64,000 bases of DNA from Acinetobacter sp. ANC 4862 (lineage in GTDB: Bacteria > Pseudomonadota > Gammaproteobacteria > Pseudomonadales > Moraxellaceae), in contig NZ_SJXH01000002.1 of assembly GCF_004336635.1 (NCBI RefSeq), positions 1 through 64,000 of the forward strand. The letters run 5' to 3'. Below, piece by piece: positions 8,256 through 18,391 of this stretch; within the stretch, counting starts at the first letter, position 1; every line of letters starts with the position of its first letter. The position numbers and the translations under genes are program-made. The notes below the pieces were generated by a model, which was not told where the DNA came from, did no database searches, and saw only the letters and a program-made list of their open reading frames with translations.

Positions 8256-10934
8256 ATGACATCAGCTGAAATTCGTGAAGCATTTTTGCGTTACTTTGAA
8301 TCGCAAGGGCATACACGTGTCGCGTCGAGTTCACTTGTACCCGCCAATGACCCGACTTTATTGTTTACCAATGCCGGGATGAACCAGTTTAAAGACTGCT
8401 TCCTGGGTTTGGAAAAACGTGATTATGTTCGCGCAACATCTTCACAAAAATGTGTACGTGCCGGTGGTAAACACAACGACCTGGACAATGTCGGTTATAC
8501 CGCACGTCACCATACATTCTTTGAAATGTTAGGTAACTTTTCATTTGGTGATTACTTTAAACGTGATGCGATCAAATTTGCTTGGGAATTCTTAACGAGC
8601 AATGAATGGTTAGCGCTACCTAAAGATAAACTCTACGCCACTGTTTACCATACTGATAATGAAGCATTTGATATCTGGAACAAGGAAATTGGTCTAGATG
8701 CAAGCCGTATTATCCGCATTGGCGATAACAAGGGCGGTCAATACGCATCTGACAACTTCTGGGCAATGGGCGACACCGGTCCTTGCGGTCCATGTTCTGA
8801 AATTTTCTTTGACCATGGCGATCATATCTGGGGTGGCCTGCCGGGCACACCTGAAGAAGATGGCGACCGTTTCATTGAAATCTGGAACAACGTATTCATG
8901 CAGTTCAACCGTACTGCGGATGGCGTATTGCACCCTCTTCCAGCGCCTTCTGTAGATACAGGTATGGGCTTGGAACGTATTTCTGCAGTTTTACAACACG
9001 TAAACTCAAACTACGAAATCGACTTATTCCAACACCTACTCAAATCAGCTGCAGAAATTATTGGCATGGATACCACTGCCATTGAAACTGAAGCTGCTGC
9101 AAATAACAAACCAGTTGAATACCCTGCATCTTTAAAAGTTGTGGCTGACCATGCACGCTCATGCTGTTTCCTGATTGCTGACGGTGTAAACCCTTCAAAC
9201 GAAGGTCGTGGTTATGTACTTCGTCGTATCATTCGTCGTGCGGTTCGTCACGGTAACAAATTGGGTGCGACCGGTTCATTCTTCCACAAAATGTTGCAAC
9301 CACTCATCGAAGTGATGGGCGAAGCTTATCCTGAACTTGCAGCGCAACAAGCACGCATCGAAGCACAATTACTGAAAGAAGAAGAGCAATTTGCGAAAAC
9401 TCTAGAGCAAGGTTTGAAATTGCTTGAAGGTGAATTGGCTCACTTAAAAGGTAACGTGATTCCGGGTGAAACCGTATTTAAACTGTATGACACTTACGGC
9501 TTCCCGACGGACTTAACCGCTGACATCGCGCGTGAACGTGATTTAAGCATTGATGAAGCTGGCTTTGAAGTTGAAATGGCTGCACAGCGTCAACGTGCAC
9601 GTGATGCAGGTAAATTCGCAATTGATTACAACTCGATTGTAAACGTCGACAGCGAAACTCAATTCGAAGGCTATGATGCAACTCAAGGTGATGGTCAAAT
9701 TGTTGCAATCTATAAAGATGGCGAACAAGTTGAAGAAGTGGTTGAAGGCGATGAAGCTTTAATCGTACTCAACCAGACGCCTTTCTACGCAGAAAGCGGT
9801 GGTCAAATCGGTGATACAGGGATCTTCAGAAACGAGACCGGTATTTTCGAAGTTCAAGATACCAAAAAATCTGGTGGCGCATTCGTTCATCAAGGTATCG
9901 TGACCATGGGTAGCTTAAATGCTTCTCAAAGCGTTGAAGCTACTGTTAAAGCCGACATTCGTGCTGCAACTGCGCGTAACCACTCTGCGACTCACCTTTT
10001 ACATGCTGCCCTACGTCAAGTTTTGGGTTCGCATGTACAACAAAAAGGTTCACTGGTTGCAAGCGACATCCTGCGTTTTGACTTTGCCAATGACCAACCG
10101 GTGTCATTTGAACAACTTCAAGAAGTTGAACGTATTGTTAACCGCGAAGTGATTGCCAACACTGCTGTATCTACTGAACTTCTAGACATCGAATCTGCCA
10201 AAGAAAAAGGTGCGATGATGTTGTTCGGTGAAAAATATGGTGACGAAGTACGTGTACTTTCTATGGGTTCAATCACTGAAGATAAAAACTTCTCGATCGA
10301 ACTTTGTGGTGGTATTCATGTAAAACGCACTGGTGACATCGGTCTGTTCAAAATCACTTCTGAAGGTGGTGTTGCAGCAGGTGTACGTCGTATTGAAGCG
10401 GTAACTGGTACTAAAGCAGTGGAAATTGTGCAAAAAACCGATTGTGATGTTCAATACATCAATGGTCTGTTAAAAGCACAAAATCATCAAACGGTAGAAA
10501 AAGTTGAAGCCGTTGTTGAAACTGCTCATCAATTGCAAAAACAAATTGAGCAATTGAACCAAAAACTTGCGAACTTCCAGGCAGCTGAACTTTTAAGCCA
10601 AGTTCAAACCATTGCTGGTCGTTCGACATTGATTACCACCGTTCAAAACATGGATGCGAAATCACTTCGAAACCTGCATGACGGTGTGAAATCTAAATTA
10701 GACAATGCAGTGATCGTGCTTGCTGGTGTAGAGGGCGATAAAGTTAGCCTGCTTGCATCTGTAGCAAAAGATTTCACTGCAAACATTAAAGCAGGTGACA
10801 TCATCAAACACTTGGCTACCGAACTCGGTGGCAAAGGTGGTGGTAAACCTGACTTGGCACAAGGTGGCGCGCCACTTAACGAGAAGTTTGCACCAGTGAT
10901 GGCAGATTTAACTGCCTGGCTTGAAGCAAAATAA
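8256..10934 (+). CDS. alaS: Alanyl-tRNA synthetase
   Basis: Charges tRNA-Ala and edits mischarged Ser/Gly. It has 892 residues from the ATG at 8256 ([14 protein letters not shown], the usual AlaS start). A GTG at 8241, 10 nt after GGAG, could add five residues, and the frame is open to 8184. Domains in order: class II catalytic core ([37 protein letters not shown]), tRNA-recognition helices, editing domain with zinc-site HSATHLLH and [10 protein letters not shown], and the C-terminal glycine-rich C-Ala domain ([14 protein letters not shown]). It is complete and unremarkable. lysC follows after 66 bp containing a perfect hairpin. Confidence 0.98.
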   Translation: MTSAEIREAFLRYFESQGHTRVASSSLVPANDPTLLFTNAGMNQFKDCFLGLEKRDYVRATSSQKCVRAGGKHNDLDNVGYTARHHTFFEMLGNFSFGDYFKRDAIKFAWEFLTSNEWLALPKDKLYATVYHTDNEAFDIWNKEIGLDASRIIRIGDNKGGQYASDNFWAMGDTGPCGPCSEIFFDHGDHIWGGLPGTPEEDGDRFIEIWNNVFMQFNRTADGVLHPLPAPSVDTGMGLERISAVLQHVNSNYEIDLFQHLLKSAAEIIGMDTTAIETEAAANNKPVEYPASLKVVADHARSCCFLIADGVNPSNEGRGYVLRRIIRRAVRHGNKLGATGSFFHKMLQPLIEVMGEAYPELAAQQARIEAQLLKEEEQFAKTLEQGLKLLEGELAHLKGNVIPGETVFKLYDTYGFPTDLTADIARERDLSIDEAGFEVEMAAQRQRARDAGKFAIDYNSIVNVDSETQFEGYDATQGDGQIVAIYKDGEQVEEVVEGDEALIVLNQTPFYAESGGQIGDTGIFRNETGIFEVQDTKKSGGAFVHQGIVTMGSLNASQSVEATVKADIRAATARNHSATHLLHAALRQVLGSHVQQKGSLVASDILRFDFANDQPVSFEQLQEVERIVNREVIANTAVSTELLDIESAKEKGAMMLFGEKYGDEVRVLSMGSITEDKNFSIELCGGIHVKRTGDIGLFKITSEGGVAAGVRRIEAVTGTKAVEIVQKTDCDVQYINGLLKAQNHQTVEKVEAVVETAHQLQKQIEQLNQKLANFQAAELLSQVQTIAGRSTLITTVQNMDAKSLRNLHDGVKSKLDNAVIVLAGVEGDKVSLLASVAKDFTANIKAGDIIKHLATELGGKGGGKPDLAQGGAPLNEKFAPVMADLTAWLEAK

Positions 10935-10956
10935 AGACTTCACTTTTTGTGTAACG

Positions 10957-10980
10957 GACCCTGATAGCTATATCAGGGTC
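10957..10980. promoter_or_regulatory. Perfect 10-bp hairpin between alaS and lysC
   Basis: GACCCTGATA pairs without mismatch to TATCAGGGTC around the loop GCTA. It ends 20 bp before the lysC start codon. No T tract follows directly, so it is either a weak terminator or a leader structure of lysC. Confidence 0.55.
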
Positions 10981-11000
10981 ATGGCTTTTATGGAACAACT

Positions 11001-12281
11001 ATGGCATTAATCGTTCAAAAATATGGCGGTACCTCTATGGGTACTCCCGAGCGCATTTTAAATGTTGCTCGTCGTGTAAAGCGCTGGCATGACCACGGCC
11101 ACAAGGTAGTGGTGGTGGTATCAGCAATGAGTGGCGAAACCAATCGTCTGCTTGCTTTAGCGAAGGCCATTACCGAAACCCCTGACCCGCGTGAACTTGA
11201 CCAAATGGTTTCTACCGGTGAACAGGTTACGATTTCTATGTTAGCGATGGCACTTAACTCGATTGGAGTTGAAGCAAAATCACTAACAGGTCGCCAAGTT
11301 GGCATCAAAACCGACAGCGCATTTAACAAAGCCCGCATTGAATCTATTGATACTGACGTATTAACTGAAAACCTGGATGCAGGCCGCGTACTTGTAGTTG
11401 CAGGCTTCCAAGGCTTTGATGAACAAGGCAATACCACGACTTTAGGTCGTGGCGGTTCAGACACTTCTGGTGTTGCACTTGCTGCCGCATTAAAAGCGGA
11501 TGAATGCCAAATTTACACAGACGTGGATGGGGTTTATACCACCGACCCTCGTGTTGCACCTAAAGCAAAAAAAGTTGATCGTATTTCTTTTGAAGAAATG
11601 CTGGAAATGGCATCTTTGGGTTCTAAAGTTCTTCAAATTCGTTCAGTTGAATTTGCTGGTAAATACCAAGTGCCTTTACGTGTATTATCAAGTTTTGATA
11701 ATGACGATGATGGCGCATTTGACGAAGACTTTAAACAAAACGTTGGTACACTTATTACGACTGAATTGGAAGACAACATGGAACAGCCAATTATCTCTGG
11801 TATCGCATTTAACCGTGACGAAGCAAAATTAACGATTCTAGGTGTGCCTGATGAACCAGGTATTGCAGCTAAAATCTTATGCCCAATTGGCGATGCTAAC
11901 GTTGAAGTGGATATGATTATCCAGAACGTTGAAGAAGATGGTACAACTGATTTCACCTTTACGGTTAACCGTGGTGAATTAGCCAAAGCCAAAACCATTC
12001 TTGAAGATACCGCGAAAAAAATTGGTGCACGTGAAGTTTCAACCCGTGATGACATCGTAAAAGTGTCGATTGTGGGTGTAGGTATGCGTTCACATGCTGG
12101 TGTGGCAAGCAAAATGTTTACTGCCCTCGCTGAAGAAGGCATCAATATTTTGATGATCTCTACCTCAGAAATTAAAATTTCCGTGATCATTGAAGAAAAT
12201 TATTTAGAACTTGCTGTGCGTACTCTTCACACTGCTTTCGGTTTAGACCGTGAATCTGGTGAATCAAGCGTACGTGCATAA
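11001..12281 (+). CDS. lysC: Aspartokinase
   Basis: Phosphorylates aspartate, the first step toward lysine, threonine, methionine and diaminopimelate. It has 426 residues. The N-terminal kinase domain begins KYGGTSMGTPERI and contains the substrate loop GRGGSDTSG. Two C-terminal ACT domains (from about residue 265: ISGIAFNRDEAKLTILGVPD; then VSIVGVGMRSHAGVASKMF) provide feedback sensing. An in-frame ATG at 11778, five bases after GGAAG and right before the ACT domains, could give a regulatory beta subunit as in Bacillus and Corynebacterium aspartokinases. That is inference from position only. Confidence 0.97.
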   Translation: MALIVQKYGGTSMGTPERILNVARRVKRWHDHGHKVVVVVSAMSGETNRLLALAKAITETPDPRELDQMVSTGEQVTISMLAMALNSIGVEAKSLTGRQVGIKTDSAFNKARIESIDTDVLTENLDAGRVLVVAGFQGFDEQGNTTTLGRGGSDTSGVALAAALKADECQIYTDVDGVYTTDPRVAPKAKKVDRISFEEMLEMASLGSKVLQIRSVEFAGKYQVPLRVLSSFDNDDDGAFDEDFKQNVGTLITTELEDNMEQPIISGIAFNRDEAKLTILGVPDEPGIAAKILCPIGDANVEVDMIIQNVEEDGTTDFTFTVNRGELAKAKTILEDTAKKIGAREVSTRDDIVKVSIVGVGMRSHAGVASKMFTALAEEGINILMISTSEIKISVIIEENYLELAVRTLHTAFGLDRESGESSVRA

Positions 12282-12346
12282 TATCGGAAAATGTGTCACA
12301 AATTGTCATTGTTAGACAGTTTTTAAAAAAGTAGAAAAAAACGGTA

Positions 12347-12370
12347 CCACTATAGTTTTTCCTATAGTGG
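12347..12370 (+). promoter_or_regulatory. 9-bp perfect hairpin upstream of csrA
   Basis: CCACTATAG pairs with CTATAGTGG around TTTTTC, 66 bp after lysC and about 160 bp before csrA. No T tract follows the stem. A possible -10 (TTATAT) lies just downstream near 12376-12381, so this may be a lysC 3' structure or part of the csrA promoter region. Confidence 0.4.
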
Positions 12371-12531
12371 CTCTGTTATATTAGCCATGTGCTTTTAAGA
12401 AAATTTTAACTAAACACTATATGGGACGAGGTTTGTCACATTGCTTTGTTAAAATTTTCTTTGATATTTTAAGGTTGTGTTTTTTACATTTTAGATCAAT
12501 TGCAGGTTTAGCATTTTGCAAGGAGATAAAC

Positions 12532-12795
12532 ATGCTGATTCTGACTAGACGTGTCGGAGAAACATTAATGATCGGGGACCAAGTCAGTGTAACTGTGCTT
12601 GGTGTTAAAGGAAATCAAGTTCGTATTGGTGTAAATGCTCCAAAAGAAGTATCTGTTCATCGTGAAGAAATTTACCAACGTATTCAGCATGAACGCGCTA
12701 TGCACGAACATCTTCAACATCTCGATCAAGATTATCAACCTTCTTTTGAAGAAGATAATTTTCCACAGAATACCCAGAATGACTTTAATCGTTAA
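12532..12795 (+). CDS. csrA: Carbon storage regulator CsrA
   Basis: RNA-binding post-transcriptional regulator that recognises GGA motifs in mRNA leaders. The start is the ATG at 12532 preceded by AAGGAGATAAAC, an excellent ribosome site; the open frame runs back to 12421 but that part is leader. It has 87 residues. The first 60 ([16 protein letters not shown] ... [10 protein letters not shown]) are canonical, with the conserved RNA-contact elements LTRRVGE and VHREEI. The remaining tail is acidic, Gln/Asn-rich and longer than in E. coli (61 residues), which is typical of Acinetobacter-type CsrA. A hairpin terminator follows. Confidence 0.97.
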   Translation: MLILTRRVGETLMIGDQVSVTVLGVKGNQVRIGVNAPKEVSVHREEIYQRIQHERAMHEHLQHLDQDYQPSFEEDNFPQNTQNDFNR

Positions 12796-12817
12796 AAAGA
12801 TTAAATGTTTTTCTCCT

Positions 12818-12841
12818 AAAGCGGCTTACATAAGCCGCTTT
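12818..12841. terminator. csrA / rnhB convergent terminator
   Basis: AAAGCGGCTTA pairs perfectly with TAAGCCGCTTT around a two-base loop, between the 3' ends of the convergent csrA and rnhB genes. It can serve both. Confidence 0.7.
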
Positions 12842-12856
12842 AAATTTATCTGGACA

Positions 12857-13435
12857 TTAGTTTTGTTCAAGTAAAGCCAAGGCTTTTTTGACCGGTGCAT
12901 AACTGCGACGATGCTGATCAATCACACCATGTTGCGCAATCGCCTCAAAATGGGCTTTGGTTGGATAACCCTTGTGTTTGGCAAAGCCAAAGTGCGGATA
13001 TTGCTGATCAAGCTCTACCATTTGATGGTCACGCGTGACTTTTGCCAAAATACTGGCAGCTGAAATTTCTGCATGTATGGCATCACCACCTACAACTGCA
13101 TCACAGCTCATCGTTAAGCCCTGTGGGACTTTATTTCCATCCACCAATACATGTTCAGGTTGTATGCTTAGAGCCTCTACAGCGCGGCGCATAGCCAATA
13201 ATGATGCTTGAAGAATATTGATCTCGTCAATTTCTTCATGACTCGCTTCAGCAATGGCCCAAGCCAGAGCTTTTTCCTGTATTTCTATAAATAACTTTTC
13301 ACGTTTTTTTTCAGTGAGTTTTTTAGAATCATTCAAGCCCTCAATCGGATTATTGGGATCTAAAATAACTGCAGCTGCAACAACTGAACCCACAAGTGGA
13401 CCACGCCCTGCTTCATCTGCACCAGCGATTTTCAT
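12857..13435 (-). CDS. rnhB: Ribonuclease HII
   Basis: Cleaves the RNA strand of RNA-DNA hybrids and initiates removal of misincorporated ribonucleotides. It has 192 residues, a normal length. The N-terminal motif [17 protein letters not shown] carries the first Asp-Glu of the DEDD catalytic set, and [16 protein letters not shown] and [14 protein letters not shown] match the other conserved blocks. It is preceded by the terminator of the neighbouring lipoprotein gene, so it probably has its own promoter near 13440. Confidence 0.97.
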   Translation of the reverse strand: MKIAGADEAGRGPLVGSVVAAAVILDPNNPIEGLNDSKKLTEKKREKLFIEIQEKALAWAIAEASHEEIDEINILQASLLAMRRAVEALSIQPEHVLVDGNKVPQGLTMSCDAVVGGDAIHAEISAASILAKVTRDHQMVELDQQYPHFGFAKHKGYPTKAHFEAIAQHGVIDQHRRSYAPVKKALALLEQN

Positions 13436-13450
13436 AACCTATCTACCTAC

Positions 13451-13479
13451 AAAAAAAAAGAGGCTGAACAAGTCAGCCT
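13451..13479 (-). terminator. Terminator of the 13500-13892 gene
   Basis: On the minus strand, AGGCTGA pairs with TCAGCCT around ACTTG-type loop bases and is followed by nine T. Confidence 0.8.
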
Positions 13480-13499
13480 ATTTATTACTTCATTGACAA

Positions 13500-13892
13500 T
13501 TATTGTACTGCTTCAGCGACACAGGCGTTAATTGTTTTAGTGACTGCATTTGAAACAATTGTCGTACGTGCTGCCGGATCAATCGCTGCTGTTGCCAAAT
13601 CTACAGCTGTTACGCTTTGTGGCGCTTTTTCACTGACACAACCACAAATTTCAGACTGAATATTTTGTTTTTGCGTTGCAGTCATCAATTTAGTCGCAGT
13701 TTGCCATGCAGCAATATTATTCAACTCGGTTGTACATTTTGCGTTAATTGCAATTTTAATTGCAGCGTTACCGAGTTGCTGAGTTGCTGATTGCGTGCCT
13801 GTTGCACCCGGTGTGCCTGTAGTTGTGCCAGTTGACACACATGCAGTGAGCGCTAAAGTTAAAGGGGCAAGTACAGCAATTAATTTTTTCAC
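13500..13892 (-). CDS. Secreted lipoprotein with ICGCVS motif, paralogue of 14738-15097
   Basis: 130 residues from a GTG at 13890-13892 preceded by AAAGGATTTAACT. The frame is open further upstream but lacks a ribosome site there. The N-terminus is a lipoprotein signal (KKLIAVLAPLTLALTAC), followed by a Thr/Gly-rich linker (STGTTTGTPGATGTQ) and a compact domain. The domain shares Cys-x3-Leu-Asn, Trp-Gln, ICGCVS, DLA and a final Cys with the protein at 14738-15097. Four conserved Cys suggest two disulfides. The two genes flank cytochrome b561 and look like an old duplication. I recognise no named family. Confidence 0.75.
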   Translation of the reverse strand: MKKLIAVLAPLTLALTACVSTGTTTGTPGATGTQSATQQLGNAAIKIAINAKCTTELNNIAAWQTATKLMTATQKQNIQSEICGCVSEKAPQSVTAVDLATAAIDPAARTTIVSNAVTKTINACVAEAVQ

Positions 13893-14115
13893 AGTTAAAT
13901 CCTTTGTTATAAAATCTGTTGGGCATATTCTGCCGAAACTTTTCCTTAGAAGAAATCGATATTTCAAATGAATTTTCCAGGTGCGTATTGTCTGTGCAAA
14001 AACAATACTGCTTTCAGCGTTGCAAGGATTATACGCTTCGTTCCATATTCATGGTTTTTTAGAATATGCTATTTGATTAGCATGCTGAGACTTATAAATT
14101 ACATGTTGGTCTAAC

Positions 14116-14670
14116 ATGACAAGCACTTCACAATACTATACCCGTACAGCACAAATGCTTCATTGGCTGATGGCGGTTATTTTCATTGCCGCATGGTTGA
14201 TTGGTTTTTATAGCGGAAATTTTTTAAGTTATGATATTGATGGCAGCTTTAAAGGCCAAGTCATCACCTTACATAAAAATATTGCAACCACGATTATATT
14301 TTTGATCTTGATTCGTCTGTTTTGGCGCTATACCCACCCCGTTCCACAACTGCCAGACACGATGTCGCCATCAATGAAAGTCTTGGCACATCTTGGGCAT
14401 TTGGCTTTATATTTAATGTTGCTTGCATTGCCGATTACCGGCTGTTTGTTTAGCTGGAGTGCTGGACATCCTGCCCCTGTTTTGTACTTATTTGAAATCC
14501 CGCATCTAGTTCAAGACAATCCTGAACTGTTAGCCATTGTGAAGCCTATTCATATTTATTTGTCGTGGTTTGCCGGTTTTCTAGTGATAGGACATATCGC
14601 TGCTGCGTTAAAACATCATTTTATAGATAAAGATAATATTTTACGCAGTATGACTCGACACGAAAAATAG
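14116..14670 (+). CDS. Cytochrome b561 family protein
   Basis: Inner-membrane di-heme b-type cytochrome of the bacterial YodB/CybB family, thought to move electrons between quinol and periplasmic acceptors such as superoxide. It has 184 residues and four transmembrane helices (about residues 13-33, 50-70, 90-112 and 148-168). Candidate heme-ligand His occur in MLHWLMAV, TLHKNIAT, HLGHLALYLML and the last helix (VIGHIAAALKHH). It lies between two minus-strand genes for paralogous Cys-containing exported proteins. That might hint at a shared redox role, but nothing in the sequence proves it. Confidence 0.88.
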   Translation: MTSTSQYYTRTAQMLHWLMAVIFIAAWLIGFYSGNFLSYDIDGSFKGQVITLHKNIATTIIFLILIRLFWRYTHPVPQLPDTMSPSMKVLAHLGHLALYLMLLALPITGCLFSWSAGHPAPVLYLFEIPHLVQDNPELLAIVKPIHIYLSWFAGFLVIGHIAAALKHHFIDKDNILRSMTRHEK

Positions 14671-14687
14671 CCAAATAATGTCCAATA

Positions 14688-14725
14688 AAAAAGCCGCATC
14701 AGTTTATGCTAGGATGCGGCTTTTT
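14688..14725. terminator. Bidirectional terminator after cytochrome b561
   Basis: GCCGCATC pairs with GATGCGGC around a 12-base loop. An A run lies before it and TTTTT after it, between convergent genes. Confidence 0.85.
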
Positions 14726-14737
14726 CTTATTTCAAAC

Positions 14738-15097
14738 TTACTTCAGGGCTTCTTGAGCACAACCCTTAACGCTATTTAACACGGCTTGTTTAATCAGACT
14801 ATTTTTAGCCTCTTCACTCAACGATGCCATTGCCAGGTCTTTTGCAGACACATCATTCAGGGCATTATCACTCACACAGCCACAGATTTGTTTTTGCACC
14901 GAAGTTTGACGTTCTGAACTCATAAATAAGGCCGCTGATTGCCAGATTTTTGAATCATTGAGTTCACTTTTACAACCTTGTTCAACCACTGGTTTCAACA
15001 TTTTCTGAGTTAAAGTAGAATTTTTATCGGTCGCAAAAACTGATACAGAACCAACCAACAAAGCAATAGCAGCTATCCAGCACAGACTCTTTTTCAA
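14738..15097 (-). CDS. Exported protein with ICGCVS motif, paralogue of 13500-13892
   Basis: 119 residues. A cleavable signal peptide (KKSLCWIAAIALLVGSVSVFA) without a lipobox suggests a soluble periplasmic protein. The mature part aligns with the 13500-13892 product: CKSELND with CTTELNN, IWQSAALFM with AWQTATKLM, QICGCVSDNA with EICGCVSEKA, SAKDLAMASL with TAVDLATAAI, and CAQEALK with CVAEAVQ. The conserved Cys set (one N-terminal, CGC pair, one C-terminal) is intact. One paralogue is membrane-anchored and the other soluble. The function is unknown. Confidence 0.78.
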   Translation of the reverse strand: MKKSLCWIAAIALLVGSVSVFATDKNSTLTQKMLKPVVEQGCKSELNDSKIWQSAALFMSSERQTSVQKQICGCVSDNALNDVSAKDLAMASLSEEAKNSLIKQAVLNSVKGCAQEALK

Positions 15098-15183
15098 AAT
15101 AAAACCTAATTTTTAACAAGTGATGATTGAGCAGATCAAAGTATCAATCTGCCCAATCCAAAAGCATTTTTCAAAGGAATGGA

Positions 15184-16188
<1,005 letters not shown>

Positions 16189-16210
16189 TTATCCTTATAA
16201 AACTTTTTTC

Positions 16211-16246
16211 AAAAAATAAAAAAGGGTGCAAACTGAGTTTACACCC
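16211..16246 (-). terminator. Terminator between purine permease and adenine deaminase
   Basis: On the minus strand, GGGTGTAAAC pairs with GTTTGCACCC (one mismatch) around TCA and is followed by a T-rich run. It implies a separate promoter, or read-through, for the deaminase. Confidence 0.8.
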
Positions 16247-16264
16247 TACTGTGAATTTGGTGAA

Positions 16265-17587
16265 TTAGCCACCAAATGCAGCAAATTTCAATGCCCACAG
16301 TGCCGCAATAATCCATACCATATATGGAACAGTTTTCGCCTTACCTGTACACAACTTAATCAACGCATAGCTAATGAAACCCATCGCAATACCATCTGCA
16401 ATTGAATAAGCAAAAGGCATAAATACGATGGTTAAAAAGGCAGGAACCGCTTCAGTGATGTCTTCCCAGTCAATGTGTACAATTCCCTGAATCATCAACA
16501 CACCCACAAATAGCAAGGCTGGTGCAGTCGCAAAACTTGGTACAGATTGCGCAAGTGGTGCTAAAAACAGGCATAACAAGAACATGATGCCAACAACAAC
16601 AGCGGTTAAACCTGTACGACCACCTGCTGCAACACCCGCAGATGATTCAATATAAGGCGTTGTTGAAGATGTACCCAAAGCCGCACCTGCAACAATTGCA
16701 GTCGAATCGGCAAAAAGTGCTTTTTTCAAACGCGGCAGTTTACCGTCTTTCAATAAACCTGCACGATGTGATACACCCACCAATGTGCCTGTTGAGTCGA
16801 ACAAATCGACCAGGAAGAATACAAAAATCACGCCCACCAAGCTAGCAGTGAACAAGCCTTGAAAGTCCATTTGCAGGAATGTTGGGGCAATAGATGGAAT
16901 CTGACCAACCACGCCTTGAAATTGGTTATAACCCAATGCTGTCGCAATAGCAGTAATGACTAAAATACTGATAATAATCGCGCCACGCACTTTAAAGTGG
17001 TGCATCACTACAACCATTAAGAAACCAAGCAAAGCCAGCAGTACTGAAGGTTGTTTTAAATCACCCAAGCCCACTAAGGTTGCAGGATTATCGACAATAA
17101 TGCCGGCATTTTTTAAAGCAACCAGTGCAAGGAACATACCAATACCACCGCCAATCGCCAGTTTTAATGACATTGGAATCGCATTGACAATGGCTTCACG
17201 AATTTTAAACATGCTGATCGCAATGAAGATCAAACCTGATACAAACACCGCAGCCAGTGCAGTTTGCCAAGGCACACCCATTCCCATACACACCGAATAG
17301 GTAAAGTAAGCATTCAAGCCCATACCCGGCGCAAGTGCGATTGGATAATTCGCAACAATCCCCATAACCAAACAACCGATTGCGGCTGCCAGACAGGTTG
17401 CGACAAAGACAGCCCCATGATCCATGCCTGTTTCGGACAAAATCATTGGATTGACAATAATGATGTAACACATCGTTAAGAAAGTGGTAACACCTGCAAG
17501 AACTTCTGTGCGAAAACTGGTTTTGTTTTCGCTTAACTTAAATAAGCGTTCAAGCATATTCTCTGAAGATGGATTAGGAGTCGTCAT
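16265..17587 (-). CDS. Purine permease, AzgA-like (NCS2 superfamily)
   Basis: Inner-membrane proton symporter for adenine, guanine or hypoxanthine. It has 440 residues and about 12-14 transmembrane segments. Family hallmarks are TFLTMCYIIIVNPMIL near the N-terminus, LAPGMGLNAYF, FLVDLFDSTGTLVGV and TSSTTPYIESSAGV. It precedes the adenine deaminase gene, supporting a purine-base substrate. The leader carries a perfect 17-bp inverted repeat about 40 bp before the start codon, so specific regulation is likely. Confidence 0.92.
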   Translation of the reverse strand: MTTPNPSSENMLERLFKLSENKTSFRTEVLAGVTTFLTMCYIIIVNPMILSETGMDHGAVFVATCLAAAIGCLVMGIVANYPIALAPGMGLNAYFTYSVCMGMGVPWQTALAAVFVSGLIFIAISMFKIREAIVNAIPMSLKLAIGGGIGMFLALVALKNAGIIVDNPATLVGLGDLKQPSVLLALLGFLMVVVMHHFKVRGAIIISILVITAIATALGYNQFQGVVGQIPSIAPTFLQMDFQGLFTASLVGVIFVFFLVDLFDSTGTLVGVSHRAGLLKDGKLPRLKKALFADSTAIVAGAALGTSSTTPYIESSAGVAAGGRTGLTAVVVGIMFLLCLFLAPLAQSVPSFATAPALLFVGVLMIQGIVHIDWEDITEAVPAFLTIVFMPFAYSIADGIAMGFISYALIKLCTGKAKTVPYMVWIIAALWALKFAAFGG

Positions 17588-17625
17588 GACTTTACCCCGG
17601 TAAGTAAACTTTATGCCGTCAGCAC

Positions 17626-17674
17626 GCTATAAAATTAATGATCCGCTACATCGAATCATCATTAATTTTATAGC
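17626..17674 (-). promoter_or_regulatory. Perfect 17-bp inverted repeat in the purine permease leader
   Basis: GCTATAAAATTAATGAT at 17626-17642 and its exact reverse complement at 17658-17674 are separated by 15 bases. On the minus strand a TTGACA hexamer abuts the repeat at 17675-17680. The element could be an operator or an RNA hairpin in the leader. It does not match the purine riboswitch core as I know it. Confidence 0.7.
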
Positions 17675-17773
17675 TGTCAAAGCAATGGATATGCCAATTT
17701 TTCCATTTAAAAACAAGTAGATTGAACAATTTCTCATTGGAGCCAAAACAGTCAAATGACAAAAATTGTAAAC

Positions 17774-17801
17774 AAAAAAGCTGCATAAAAGTTATGCAGC
17801 T
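17774..17801 (-). terminator. Terminator downstream of the 17967-18200 gene
   Basis: On the minus strand, AGCTGCATA pairs perfectly with TATGCAGCT around a five-base loop and is followed by six T. It lies 166 bp beyond the stop codon. Confidence 0.8.
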
Positions 17802-17966
17802 CTACTTCGTTTAAATAAATCATATATTTATAAAACAAATATAATGATTCAATTATGGTTGTGGCAAATTATAGCACAATGATTTTTTATTGTTTCTAAA
17901 ATTTATTATTCAATAAAATTCAATAAGATATACATAGTTTCAAATTTATGAATCAGCACTTCACGA

Positions 17967-18200
17967 CTAAAGTTCACTTGATTTAGCAATGAAGCGATTT
18001 GAAGAATGAACGGGAAAGGCTTTAATCTCATTATTAGAAATAAATTTATTAGAATGGCTATCTGTGATATTAAGTGACTGATGTGCATCATCAATCAACT
18101 GCTTCACTTCTTTCTCTTTTTTTATTTCTGAATCCTGATAAACCCAATACCCGAGTACTAGCACGGCAAAAATAATGATGAGAATTAATAATTTTTTCAT
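17967..18200 (-). CDS. Small single-pass membrane protein, unknown
   Basis: 77 residues. The N-terminus (KKLLILIIIFAVLVLGYWVY) is one transmembrane segment or uncleaved signal. It is followed by a charged stretch (EIKKEKEVKQ) and a Ser/Asn-rich tail. There is no lipobox Cys and no family is recognisable. It stands alone with a good terminator downstream, which favours a real gene. The interval from 17675 to 17966 is otherwise empty apart from the terminator. Confidence 0.55.
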   Translation of the reverse strand: MKKLLILIIIFAVLVLGYWVYQDSEIKKEKEVKQLIDDAHQSLNITDSHSNKFISNNEIKAFPVHSSNRFIAKSSEL

Positions 18201-18343
18201 AACAAAATTTTATTATTTAGGTAACTTTTCATCATCATAACAAATAACCATAAAAAATGTCATATACATCACATTTCATCAAATGATTTTCCTGTATTTA
18301 ACTTTAACCATTTTATTATTATCACAATTATTCTTTTAACCCT

Positions 18344-18375
18344 TAAAAAAATCCCGATTAGTTTCGGGATTTTTT
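18344..18375. terminator. yaaA terminator
   Basis: ATCCCGA pairs with TCGGGAT, flanked by A7 and T6 runs, so it is effective on both strands. It lies just after the yaaA stop codon. Confidence 0.85.
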
Positions 18376-18391
18376 GCCTACCAAAATAATC

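Noticed and set aside
17588-17700. Purine riboswitch upstream of the purine permease
   Set aside because: The conserved junction motifs of the purine aptamer are not visible; only the long inverted repeat is present.
17906-18094. 62-codon frame overlapping the 17967-18200 gene
   Set aside because: It lies in another frame of the same strand with no ribosome site; the 77-codon gene has the membrane segment and terminator.
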